Assembly (NCBI RefSeq): GCF_044596045.1
Contig: NZ_CP138995.1
Location: 2,728,001 to 2,792,000 of the forward strand
Origin: Flagellimonas sp947499585
Lineage (GTDB): Bacteria > Bacteroidota > Bacteroidia > Flavobacteriales > Flavobacteriaceae
Direction: 5' to 3'
Length of the DNA stretch: 64,000 nucleotides
Position numbers and translations under genes: made by a program. Below the pieces are notes generated by a model. It did not search any database. It saw nothing but the letters and a program-made list of their open reading frames with translations, and was not told the DNA's origin. Below are positions 34,573 to 42,514 of the stretch, one piece after another (positions within the stretch are counted from its first letter, which is position 1; each line of letters begins with the position of its first letter).

Positions 34573-35741
34573 ATATCCAGTTTTCGTCTTTTCTTTTCTT
34601 TTTGCAACAATCCAAGTTCTCTAGTGGTCTGGCCAGCTACAGAAGTATTTTCCTCTGCCCTTCTTATAAGATATGGCATTACATCTCTAACTGGTCCATA
34701 AGGAACATATTTGGCAGCATTGTAGCCTTCTGCCGTTAAATTATAGGTGATATGATCGCTCATTCCGTACAATTGACCAAACCAAATATTGGGATGGGAG
34801 GCATTTAAACCTTTATCCTTCATTTGGGAAACAAGCTTTAAACAACTTTCCTCATTATGTGTTCCTGAAAAAATTGAAATCTTGTCCAAATGGTTCATCA
34901 TAAAAGAAATGGCCTCATCAAAATTTTCATCCGTTGCCTGTTTCGATTCACAGATTGGGCTTTTATAGCCATGTTCTTTTGCCCTTTCATTTTCTTTCTC
35001 CATATACGCCCCGCGAACTACCTTCAAGCCAATTTTAAAATTTTCAGAAATAGCAGTATCATTCAATTCATTTAAAAAATTCATTCTATCCCATCGGTAC
35101 ATCTGTATGGTATTGAACACAACCGCTTTTTTCTTGTTGTATTTCCGCATCATATCCAAAGAAATGGCATCCGCAGCATCTTGCATCCAACTTTCCTCTG
35201 CATCAATCAATAAACATACATCAAGATCATGTGCTTTTTTGCAAACTTGATCATACCTGTTTAAAACACGCTCCCATTCAGCAGATTCAACATCGCTTAG
35301 TGTTTTACCCTCACTGACTTTCACATAGAGTTCAAAACGGCCAAACCCAGTAGGTTTAAACACAGCAAAGGGAATAGCAGCCTTTTCTTTTACAAAATCC
35401 AGGACTTCCAACGTCTTGTTCAAAGCAAAATCAAACTGGTCTTCTATCTCTTTTCCTTCCACCGAGTAATCCAAGATAGAACACACCCCGTTTTCGAACA
35501 TTTTATCAATAATGGGCATGCAATCTTCCTCGTTCACCCCACCACAGAAGTGATCAAAAACTGTTGCCCTAATCAAACCCTCAATAGGGAGGTGCGCCTT
35601 AATGGCAAAATTGGTCACTGCTGTTCCAATTTTCACCAATGGTTCGTTTGCTATGAGTTTAAACAGGAAATAAGCGCGTTCTAATTCAGAGTCTGTTTTT
35701 AACTGAAATGCTATTGCAGTATTCTCAAAATTTGGGTACAT
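34569..35741 (-). CDS. Proline dehydrogenase
   Basis: An FAD-dependent (beta/alpha)8 enzyme that oxidises proline to pyrroline-5-carboxylate. The 390-residue protein has the PRODH core: FAVFKPTGFGRFELYVKV, DVCLLIDAEESWMQDAADAI, FNTIQMYRWDRMNFL, GLKVVRGAYMEKENERAKEHGY and the C-terminal signature YNAAKYVPYGPVRDVMPYLIRRAEENTS with substrate-binding arginines. It is a stand-alone PutA N-domain-type protein; the P5C dehydrogenase is not in the window. A TATATTTG element lies 23 bp upstream of the ATG. Confidence 0.92.
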   Translation of the reverse strand: MYPNFENTAIAFQLKTDSELERAYFLFKLIANEPLVKIGTAVTNFAIKAHLPIEGLIRATVFDHFCGGVNEEDCMPIIDKMFENGVCSILDYSVEGKEIEDQFDFALNKTLEVLDFVKEKAAIPFAVFKPTGFGRFELYVKVSEGKTLSDVESAEWERVLNRYDQVCKKAHDLDVCLLIDAEESWMQDAADAISLDMMRKYNKKKAVVFNTIQMYRWDRMNFLNELNDTAISENFKIGLKVVRGAYMEKENERAKEHGYKSPICESKQATDENFDEAISFMMNHLDKISIFSGTHNEESCLKLVSQMKDKGLNASHPNIWFGQLYGMSDHITYNLTAEGYNAAKYVPYGPVRDVMPYLIRRAEENTSVAGQTTRELGLLQKEKKRRKLDI

Positions 35742-35763
35742 TATTATCGATATATTAAAGATT

Positions 35764-35771
35764 CAAATATA
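35764..35771 (-). promoter_or_regulatory. Probable proline dehydrogenase -7 element
   Basis: TATATTTG on the minus strand, exact TAnnTTTG, ending 23 bp before the ATG in the gap to the divergent aroB. No clear -33 TTTG. Confidence 0.45.
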
Positions 35772-35832
35772 AGTAGGGATTCTAGAACATTATCTATAAA
35801 AATAGTCTTTATTTAGCAGTGCAAATTAAATT

Positions 35833-36888
35833 ATGGAGTCTATAAAATCGCATTCATACGAGGTTCATTTGGAGGAATTGGCGGAAGCTGCTCTTAGACA
35901 ACACATTGCAAAAAGCAATTACTCCAAGGTGTTTATTTTAGTTGATGAGAATACCAAAAAGTATTGCTTACCCATTTTCAAAAAGAAGCTTGAAAAAAGG
36001 GTTGATGCTATTCTGGAAATACAATCTGGAGAAGACCATAAAAATATAACCACTTGCTCAAAGGTTTGGGAGTTATTGTCTCGCCATGATGGAGATAGAA
36101 AAAGTCTTTTGTTAAATCTTGGTGGAGGTGTTCTTACCGACTTAGGAGGTTTTGTGGCATCCACTTTTAAACGAGGTATAGATTTTATAAATATTCCTAC
36201 TACCCTACTTTCCATGGTAGATGCGTCTATAGGTGGAAAGACTGGAGTTGATTTAGGGGCTTTAAAAAATCAGATTGGAGTCATCAATCAACCACAGATG
36301 GTATTGGTATTCCCTGGGTTTCTTAAAACACTGGAAGCCAGACAATTGAAAAGTGGGTATTCGGAAATGTTGAAACATGGCCTTATCATGGATGCCGATT
36401 ACTGGAAATCCTTGAAGGAAAAGAATGAATTTATAGATGCGCTATGCATTAAAAAATCCATTTCCATAAAAAACGATGTAGTTATCCAAGACCCTACCGA
36501 ACAAGGTTTACGAAAGATTTTAAATTTTGGACACACCCTTGGGCATGCCATTGAGTCTTATTGTTTGGAAAACCCTGAAAAGGAAACACTTTTACATGGA
36601 GAAGCTATTGCTATTGGTATGATCCTAGAGGGCTATTTTTCTCATGAACTAAAAGGATTGTCTAAATTATCCCTACAAGAAATAAAAGAAACTTTTCTGA
36701 GACACTTTGGACGTGTAACCTTTGACAACCAAGATATTAAGGCCATTCTCAAGCTTTTAAAGTACGACAAGAAAAATTCACATGGTGATGTCAATTTTGT
36801 TTTACTCCAAGAAATAGGAACTGCGCTTATAGATATTAAGGTACCGAACAATCTTTTTGCCAAAGCATTTGCTTACTACGCAGAATAG
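35833..36888 (+). CDS. aroB: 3-Dehydroquinate synthase
   Basis: Converts DAHP to 3-dehydroquinate in the shikimate pathway, using NAD and zinc. The 351 residues show LLLNLGGGVLTDLGGFVASTFKRGIDFINIPTTLLSMVDASIGGKTGVD, the metal-ligand Glu in GYSEMLKHGL, His in RKILNFGHTLGHAIES and His in LLHGEAIAIGM. No other shikimate genes are adjacent, as is common in this phylum. It is divergent from proline dehydrogenase and followed 95 bp later by a small conserved gene. Confidence 0.96.
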   Translation: MESIKSHSYEVHLEELAEAALRQHIAKSNYSKVFILVDENTKKYCLPIFKKKLEKRVDAILEIQSGEDHKNITTCSKVWELLSRHDGDRKSLLLNLGGGVLTDLGGFVASTFKRGIDFINIPTTLLSMVDASIGGKTGVDLGALKNQIGVINQPQMVLVFPGFLKTLEARQLKSGYSEMLKHGLIMDADYWKSLKEKNEFIDALCIKKSISIKNDVVIQDPTEQGLRKILNFGHTLGHAIESYCLENPEKETLLHGEAIAIGMILEGYFSHELKGLSKLSLQEIKETFLRHFGRVTFDNQDIKAILKLLKYDKKNSHGDVNFVLLQEIGTALIDIKVPNNLFAKAFAYYAE

Positions 36889-36983
36889 CAAGTATATATA
36901 CTAAAAGTTGCCATTGACAACTCTTTGGATTTATCAGATATAAAAATTCATAGCTTAGGTTAGGAAATCAAAACCCATCCAGT

Positions 36984-37322
36984 ATGAAACGAATATTGAT
37001 AGATTACAAAAAATTGGACCACAAGGTTGCTGCTGTTTTAATAGATTCTTACCCCTATGGTTATGGTGATGAAGATATTATTACCCTTAAAAAACCAAAT
37101 GGGGAAATCATTGAAGCTGTTGAAGTAAAGACTGATGATGCCATTTACTTGGTTAAAATTAGTAAGAGCCTTTCCAAGTTTATCTCAAATTTTGAGGAAA
37201 ACATTGAAAAAGAATTGGATAAGAATGTAAATGCAGAAGCTGTTCTTGATTCTGAAGAGAATGAATTCAACAATCCAGAATTGGAATCAGATACGGATTT
37301 AGAAACTGATAGCCTATACTAA
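36984..37322 (+). CDS. Conserved small protein with acidic tail
   Basis: A 112-residue soluble protein: an alpha/beta N-terminal domain (MKRILIDYKKLDHKVAAVLIDSYPYGYGDEDIITLKKPNGEII, then AIYLVKISKSLSKFISNFEE) and a C-terminal tail of mostly Asp, Glu and Asn (from about residue 80). I recognise it as a recurring flavobacterial protein without a function. The tail resembles those of nucleic-acid-mimicking or ribosome-associated proteins, but this is only a visual impression. An AGTATATATACT palindrome (36891-36902) lies upstream. Confidence 0.72.
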   Translation: MKRILIDYKKLDHKVAAVLIDSYPYGYGDEDIITLKKPNGEIIEAVEVKTDDAIYLVKISKSLSKFISNFEENIEKELDKNVNAEAVLDSEENEFNNPELESDTDLETDSLY

Positions 37323-37336
37323 AAAATTACTCTACC

Positions 37337-37852
37337 CTAAGAATAGCGTTCTCGGATTATTTTTAAATGATGGGCCTGGTGTCCACATATAATGAATCCC
37401 ATTGCCCTAGTACTCATCTTGGAGTCACTGGCCATACCAATCCGTTTTAACGCGTCATCATCAAAAGATTTAAAGAGGCTAATGGTGCCATTTCTTACCG
37501 CTTGGTATTCGTCCAGTATTTCTTTTTCCGTCTTTCCAGAAGCATTAGATTGGGGTACGTAGATATCTTGATCAAAACCAGCCAATGATGTATCATCATT
37601 TCTCCCAAATCGTAGTGCCCTGTATTGAAACACACGTTCAGCATCAATAATATGCATTAAAACTTCTGCCAAGGTCCACTTTCCCTCTCCATAAGAATAG
37701 TTTAGTTTTCCTTCTGGAAGTCCTTCCATAAAAGATGAAAAATCTACCATCCCCTCTTTAAGGCTATCCATTAAATTAACATCTCCTAAAGCAAGAATGT
37801 AAGTATGGTAATAGGGGTTATATTCAGAAACAGGTAAATCTGTGCTCCTCAT
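37337..37852 (-). CDS. DinB family protein
   Basis: A 171-residue four-helix metal-binding protein of the DinB/YfiT type. Candidate ligands are His in LAEVLMHIIDAERVFQYRAL and the pair in CGHQAHHLKIIRERY near the C-terminus. DYDP..F-like conservation of the superfamily is visible in FGRNDDTSLAGFDQDIYVPQ. The substrate is unknown. It is the second DinB-like gene of the window (the other lies in the his operon) and the two are clearly different in sequence. It is followed upstream by an lrp-type regulator on the same strand. Confidence 0.88.
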   Translation of the reverse strand: MRSTDLPVSEYNPYYHTYILALGDVNLMDSLKEGMVDFSSFMEGLPEGKLNYSYGEGKWTLAEVLMHIIDAERVFQYRALRFGRNDDTSLAGFDQDIYVPQSNASGKTEKEILDEYQAVRNGTISLFKSFDDDALKRIGMASDSKMSTRAMGFIICGHQAHHLKIIRERYS

Positions 37853-37878
37853 AGTAAAATAAGAAAGTAAATTAAAAA

Positions 37879-38358
37879 TTACAGTTCGTTAAAAATGGTA
37901 TGCATCAAACGTTTTTTGTCGTTGATACTTTCTTCTAACGAAATCATTGTTTCTGTTCTACTGATACCGTCAATATCATCTATCTTAAAAATGATGTTCT
38001 TTGCATGCGTAGTATCCTTAGCCCTTATTTTACAGAAGATATTGAATTTCCCTGTAGTGATATGAGCAACAGTAACATATGGAATTTGGTTAAGACGTTC
38101 CAATACAAATTTGGTCTGATGGGTTTTTTCAAGAAAAATACCAACATAAGCGATAAAAGAATACCCCAGTTTTACATAGTCCAGTGTAAGTGAAGAACCT
38201 TTTATTATTCCAGATTCCTCCATTTTCTTTACCCTCACATGAACTGTACCAGCAGAAATTAAAAGTTTTTTAGCAATATCCGTAAAGGGAGTACGGGTAT
38301 TATCTATTAACATGTCTAATATCTGGTGATCAATTTCGTCCAATTTTACTTTACTCAT
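37879..38358 (-). CDS. Lrp/AsnC family transcriptional regulator
   Basis: A 159-residue regulator. The N-terminal winged helix-turn-helix (LDEIDHQILDMLIDNTRTPFTDIAKKLLISAGTVHVRVKKMEESGII) is followed by a RAM/AsnC ligand-binding domain (AYVGIFLEKTHQTKFVLERLNQIPYVTVAHITTGKFNIFCKIRA, TETMISLEES). Such proteins form octamers that respond to amino acids. A TAATTTTG promoter element and a TTAATTAA dyad lie just upstream, consistent with autoregulation. Targets in the neighbourhood could include the DinB gene downstream. Confidence 0.93.
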   Translation of the reverse strand: MSKVKLDEIDHQILDMLIDNTRTPFTDIAKKLLISAGTVHVRVKKMEESGIIKGSSLTLDYVKLGYSFIAYVGIFLEKTHQTKFVLERLNQIPYVTVAHITTGKFNIFCKIRAKDTTHAKNIIFKIDDIDGISRTETMISLEESINDKKRLMHTIFNEL

Positions 38359-38375
38359 TGCGCTATTATTTTCAA

Positions 38376-38392
38376 CAAAATTAGTTAATTAA
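38376..38392 (-). promoter_or_regulatory. lrp-type promoter -7 element with adjacent dyad
   Basis: On the minus strand TAATTTTG (38383-38376) fits TAnnTTTG, 18 bp before the regulator ATG; TTAATTAA (38385-38392) directly precedes it. An AT-rich dyad at an Lrp-family promoter suggests autoregulation. Confidence 0.4.
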
Positions 38393-38458
38393 GAAAATAT
38401 ACGTAAAAAAAATGCTTTTTTTTTAAATAAAATGTAAGAACTGAGTCCAAACACCTAT

Positions 38459-39574
38459 CTATTGTTCAGTTATGATAATTAAATTAAGAATTTCCTTACG
38501 AAAAGATAATGCCTCGAAATCTTTTTGCTGCGAGCAATCAAATGTTTCGTGGCCGAAACACTCTTTTAATTCATGGATACCGACAATTTCTGGTACAAAC
38601 AAAATGGCTTTTTCCTTTAGTACTTCTTTAAATCGAATTCCAATACAATGGCTTGGATTCAAATTTGGATTAACTACCTGAGGGTTTTTAATCAAAACAT
38701 CATAAAACAGTTTCTCATTCTCCGGAATCTCAAAATAATCATCAGTTTTAAAACCTTCAACCTTTTCGTGAGCTATTATATCAAGCCCTTCCAATAATGA
38801 CTGAAAGATAAATTCCCTGGTTTTTTCCCTATGGTAATCCTTTGGGTAATGTCCAGCTTCAAACAATATGGTTGGGACTTCTTTCATCTGAAAAAAATCA
38901 CCTACACAGTTATCATTAAATGCATCATCGTACCTCCCCACCTGCCCTGGGATTTCTTTTTGCAGCATGTTATTCATTGCAACTATGAGCTTCATTGCCG
39001 TTTCTCTTGTGGGAGTGACATTGCGCTCACTATCACTGGATGGAGATAAAAAGGAAACTGTTGCAGGTTTTTCAGTTTTGCCCGCACTAAATAATGTGCG
39101 TTGGTCATGAAGGTTAAAGCAATAATCAGGTTTAAATTCTTCAAAGACATTCCGTAATGTCACACTTTCTGGCTGTGTAAGCAATTTTGCATCTCTATTT
39201 AGGTCAACTGTGTTTGCATTTACCCTAGTATATCGCTTTGCTCCATCAGGATTTAAAATGGGTATCACCAGAATCGTGCACCTTTCATTAATAGCTTTAG
39301 CAAGTTCGTCATCAGAGGTCACAAAATTAATCATGTCCATTACAGCTTTTGTCGTGGTAGATTCGTTGCCATGCATTTGTGACCACATCAATACTCTTTT
39401 ATCTCCGTTCCCCAGAGTAATTGATTTTATGGTATCGCCTTCAACTGACGTTCCTATATTTTGAAGTGTGGAAGGGTCAAGGTTTGCAAACCACCTCTTT
39501 CGCAATATTTCAAGAGTGACATATCGACCTTCTATAGTTCTTTCTTTATAATCTGAATGATTAATCAAAGGCAT
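38459..39574 (-). CDS. M14 family zinc carboxypeptidase
   Basis: A 371-residue cytoplasmic M14 metallopeptidase (no signal peptide). Zinc ligands appear as MWSQMHGNESTTTKAVMD (HxxE) and the His in DYCFNLHDQRTLFSAG; the substrate-binding ILNPDGAKRYTRVNANTVDLNRD and the catalytic Glu in TILFEAGHYPKDYHREKTREFI follow. The C-terminal ~100 residues are not part of the peptidase core. The substrate could be a peptidoglycan peptide or a modified amino acid. Its promoter region is shared with the divergent XRE regulator. Confidence 0.9.
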   Translation of the reverse strand: MPLINHSDYKERTIEGRYVTLEILRKRWFANLDPSTLQNIGTSVEGDTIKSITLGNGDKRVLMWSQMHGNESTTTKAVMDMINFVTSDDELAKAINERCTILVIPILNPDGAKRYTRVNANTVDLNRDAKLLTQPESVTLRNVFEEFKPDYCFNLHDQRTLFSAGKTEKPATVSFLSPSSDSERNVTPTRETAMKLIVAMNNMLQKEIPGQVGRYDDAFNDNCVGDFFQMKEVPTILFEAGHYPKDYHREKTREFIFQSLLEGLDIIAHEKVEGFKTDDYFEIPENEKLFYDVLIKNPQVVNPNLNPSHCIGIRFKEVLKEKAILFVPEIVGIHELKECFGHETFDCSQQKDFEALSFRKEILNLIIITEQ

Positions 39575-39592
39575 TGAAATTTGATTAGAGTT

Positions 39593-39869
39593 TACAAAAG
39601 TAAATCATCTATATGTTATAAATGTGAACGATTATCATTGAATAAGTTTACAATTGTACTCTATTTTATAATGATAAATTACAAATGTGTCAAGCATTTT
39701 TAAATTCAATCAACATATTTATAATAAGCATTATAAACAACTTTAAAAGAGATATTTACAGCACATTATATAACTTAATAGTTTATAATTATCAGTAATA
39801 ATATACCAAATATTCATTGCGTCTAAGGAAAACAATGAATACTTTTATACAAACTTAAATACAATTGTG
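39593..39869. promoter_or_regulatory. Set of related dyad sites between M14 peptidase and XRE regulator
   Basis: The 292-bp intergenic region is very AT-rich and holds several variants of TACAAWTGTG: TACAAAAGTA (39593-39602), TATAAATGTG (39617-39626), the perfect palindrome TACAATTGTA (39649-39658), TACAAATGTG (39680-39689) and TACAATTGTG (39860-39869), the last covering the GTG start of the XRE gene. The middle sites are 32 and 31 bp apart, about three helical turns. TGTGAACGAT follows at 39623-39632 and 39866-39875. This looks like an operator set for the adjacent regulator. Confidence 0.5.
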
Positions 39870-40253
39870 AACGATAAGATTATAGAACGCATACAAACGG
39901 TAATTGACCATTACGGACTTACCATATCTTCCTTTGCAGATAAGATAGGTGTTCAACGTTCCAGCATTTCACATCTTCTAAAAGGAAGAAACAAACCGAG
40001 CTTAGATTTTGTAATGAAAGTAGTTCAGACTTATCCTGAAGTTAATTTGTATTGGTTGCTTAACGGAAAAGGGAATTTTCCCCATTCAGAACAAAATGAA
40101 GATTCCCCTACTCCAACTTTCCCTTTAGCTTCTCAAGAAAAAATTATACCAAAGGTTGGGGAAAAATCCAATTTAGGTAAAGTCGAGGCGTCAAGAATTG
40201 TAATCTTTTATACAGATGGAACTTTTGAATCTTTTGAGTTAAAAAATAGTTGA
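39867..40253 (+). CDS. XRE-family helix-turn-helix regulator
   Basis: A 128-residue regulator. The N-terminal Cro/CI-type domain (IERIQTVIDHYGLTISSFADKIGVQRSSISHLLKGRNKPSLDFVMKVVQTYPEVNLYWLLNGKG) is complete; the Ser/Pro-rich remainder ends in a short strand (RIVIFYTDGTFESFELKN) that may mediate oligomerisation. The start is the GTG at 39867, which lies within a TACAATTGTG site, so binding there could block both transcription and translation. This domain layout recurs in Flavobacteria. It is followed by a small lipoprotein and terC. Confidence 0.92.
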   Translation: MNDKIIERIQTVIDHYGLTISSFADKIGVQRSSISHLLKGRNKPSLDFVMKVVQTYPEVNLYWLLNGKGNFPHSEQNEDSPTPTFPLASQEKIIPKVGEKSNLGKVEASRIVIFYTDGTFESFELKNS

Positions 40254-40295
40254 GGTTGTTTATCTATTTCGGTTCTTTCCATTTACTTTGTAATT

Positions 40296-40673
40296 ATGAT
40301 GAAGCAAATAATTCTTGGTGCATTGCTAATAACTTTTAGTGCCTGCAACGAACCTCCCCAACGTAACTGCAAAAACTTTAAAACAGGAGATTTTTCATTT
40401 ACCAGTATCATTAATGGAGAAGAGAAAACAACAACATTTTCTAGAACCCTAGAAATTGAAGTTGATAATTTTGAAGGAAAGCAAGACACCTCCTCTATAA
40501 GGTGGATCAATGATTGCGAATATGTTCTGAAAAACAAGAACCCCAAAAACAAAGCTGAAGAAAAATCAATTCATATAAAAATATTGACTACTTCAGATTC
40601 TTCTTATACATTTGAATATAATGCCATTGGCGACAAGCGTAAATTTAAAGGAACCGCATACAAAATACACTAA
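40296..40673 (+). CDS. Small lipoprotein
   Basis: A 125-residue protein whose N-terminus (QIILGALLITFSAC) is a lipoprotein signal with Cys near residue 17. The mature part has two further cysteines and beta-rich sequence (FKTGDFSFTSIINGEEKTTTFSRTLEIEVDNFEGKQDTSSIRWINDCEYVLKNKN). Similar proteins in Flavobacteria have been labelled 'DNA topoisomerase IV', which has no basis in the sequence. It is 2 bp before terC, so the two are co-transcribed. ATGs at 40296 and 40299 are equally possible. Confidence 0.78.
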   Translation: MMKQIILGALLITFSACNEPPQRNCKNFKTGDFSFTSIINGEEKTTTFSRTLEIEVDNFEGKQDTSSIRWINDCEYVLKNKNPKNKAEEKSIHIKILTTSDSSYTFEYNAIGDKRKFKGTAYKIH

Positions 40674-40675
40674 CC

Positions 40676-41488
40676 ATGTTTGAAATCTTTACTAGCCCTG
40701 ATGCCTGGATGGCATTGTTGACCTTGACTTTTTTAGAAATTATCCTGGGGATAGATAATATTATCTTCATCTCTATTGCAGCTGGCAAATTAGAAAAGAA
40801 AGATAGAAGAAAAGCAACCAATCTTGGATTGGTCTTGGCCATGGGTATGAGAATTCTTTTGCTTTTTGGGATTACCTGGCTTACAAAGATGAAAAAACCT
40901 TTTCTTGTTGTTGATGAGTCATGGATTACCGGAGGCATTAGCTGGCAAGCTCTAATTTTATTTTTAGGAGGTCTTTTCCTTTTATATAAAAGCACTAAGG
41001 AAATCCGCGAAAAAATTGAGGACAAAGGTCATGATGAAAGAGAGGTTACAAAATCACGCTCATCATCATTGACCAATGCAATTGTTCAAATTACCGTGAT
41101 CAACATTGTTTTTTCTTTTGATTCTATTTTAACCGCCATTGGTATGACCAATGGTATTTCTCCCAACCCAACAGATGCATTAGTATTAATGATAACTGCT
41201 GTTGTTATTTCAGTAGTCGTTATGATGTTGTTTGCCAATCCAGTAGGGGAATTTGTAAACAAACACCCTTCCGTACAGGTTTTGGGATTATCTTTCCTTA
41301 TCCTTATTGGGTTTATGCTGATAACCGAGGCCGCACACTTATCACATTTAGTAGTGTTCGATAATGAAATTGGGGCTATACCTAAAGGATATCTTTATTT
41401 TGCGATAACATTCTCCTTAATGGTTGAGTTTTTTGACCTTAGAATGAAAAAGAACAAAAAACAGAACACCGAACTTTCCGAAGAATAA
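40676..41488 (+). CDS. TerC family integral membrane protein
   Basis: A 270-residue polytopic protein of the TerC family. Conserved membrane acidic residues are visible in TFLEIILGIDNIIFISIAAGKL and VFSFDSILTAIGMTNG, and the C-terminal half repeats the hydrophobic pattern (VQVLGLSFLILIGFMLITEAAHL). About seven helices and a charged cytoplasmic loop (REKIEDKGHDEREVTKSRSS) are seen. Characterised relatives export manganese or assist exoenzyme metalation; the tellurite link is historical. It overlaps nothing and ends 3 bp from the convergent sterol-desaturase-like gene. Confidence 0.92.
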   Translation: MFEIFTSPDAWMALLTLTFLEIILGIDNIIFISIAAGKLEKKDRRKATNLGLVLAMGMRILLLFGITWLTKMKKPFLVVDESWITGGISWQALILFLGGLFLLYKSTKEIREKIEDKGHDEREVTKSRSSSLTNAIVQITVINIVFSFDSILTAIGMTNGISPNPTDALVLMITAVVISVVVMMLFANPVGEFVNKHPSVQVLGLSFLILIGFMLITEAAHLSHLVVFDNEIGAIPKGYLYFAITFSLMVEFFDLRMKKNKKQNTELSEE

Positions 41489-41491
41489 GAA

Positions 41492-42448
41492 TTAGTTTGG
41501 ACGCTGATACGCCAATTCTGGATGCTGTTGTTTATGGTCCAGATGAAGTTTCTGCTGTTGTTTTACCGTAAGGGTGCTACCATCATGACTCCACCCAGGT
41601 GGGCCAAAGATGTACATTAATTTGTGAGATAATTTCTTGGACTTTTTCACATCATTCCATATGTCCTTAAACTCATGGGTGAGAATTACAACTGGATTAT
41701 ACGAATCTGGTGAGTGAATCACTCCGTATTTTACATCAACATCATCATCAAGTTCCTTCCACGTACCAAACATCTTATCAAAAATATTTAGAAACCCACC
41801 ATGGTTTTTATCCAAGTATTCCACATTTTGAGCGTGATGTACTTGATGCATAGTATGTGTATTGAATATTTTTTCTATAAAACCCATTTTTGGAACATAA
41901 ACGGAATGCAACTGAAATTGCCATAACGCTTCAATTCCTAAACAAACAACAACCATTTCAGGAGGAAAGCCAATTGCGGTCATCCACATATAAAATAGGG
42001 GTTTGTAAAGAATAGTAAACCATCCGTTACGAACAGCAGTACCCAAATTGAAATTATCCGAAGAATGATGTACAATATGCGCGGCCCAAAGAACCCTTAT
42101 TTCATGATTGGCTCTATGAAACCAATAATAGGTGAAATCATCAGCTAATTGACATAAAATCCAGATGTACCATGCATAGCCAAAAGACTCATAGCCCAGA
42201 ATATTTTGACGAACACCATCAACCAAAGGATTGCATAATTCATATACACCTTCAAAAAGAACAATGGCAAAAATAACCTTGAACAAAGGACCTATAACAG
42301 CAGAACCTACACCCATAAAACCACTTGCGGCTAAATCTTTCCAGACGTAAAGATGATCGTCTCCATGTGTTTTACTATAAGTAAGCTCAAATAAGATAAA
42401 GGCAATAAAAACAGGTACACCGTAAACTAACGGGTTAGTGAAATCCAT
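41492..42448 (-). CDS. Sterol desaturase/fatty acid hydroxylase superfamily protein
   Basis: A 318-residue membrane di-iron enzyme. The His-box set is complete: WFHRANHEIRVLWAAHIVHHSS (HxxxH and HxxHH) and NTHTMHQVHHAQNVEYLDKNHGG. Three to four hydrophobic helices surround the boxes. The superfamily hydroxylates or desaturates lipids, sterols or carotenoids; the substrate here is unknown. It is convergent with terC and 66 bp downstream of parC on the same strand, probably a separate unit. Confidence 0.9.
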   Translation of the reverse strand: MDFTNPLVYGVPVFIAFILFELTYSKTHGDDHLYVWKDLAASGFMGVGSAVIGPLFKVIFAIVLFEGVYELCNPLVDGVRQNILGYESFGYAWYIWILCQLADDFTYYWFHRANHEIRVLWAAHIVHHSSDNFNLGTAVRNGWFTILYKPLFYMWMTAIGFPPEMVVVCLGIEALWQFQLHSVYVPKMGFIEKIFNTHTMHQVHHAQNVEYLDKNHGGFLNIFDKMFGTWKELDDDVDVKYGVIHSPDSYNPVVILTHEFKDIWNDVKKSKKLSHKLMYIFGPPGWSHDGSTLTVKQQQKLHLDHKQQHPELAYQRPN

Positions 42449-42514
42449 ATATAAAATTTAAGCTATTGGGTTAGGTGTGTATAACTTGAATGCCAAAATA
42501 GTTAGAAAAATGCA

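Noticed and set aside
36891..36902. AGTATATATACT palindrome downstream of aroB, considered as an operator
   Set aside because: A 12-bp AT-rich palindrome is expected by chance in DNA of this composition; no adjacent motif supports it.
40296..40673. Label 'DNA topoisomerase IV' for the small lipoprotein
   Set aside because: No topoisomerase motif; real parE and parC are at 45174-47024 and 42515-45142.
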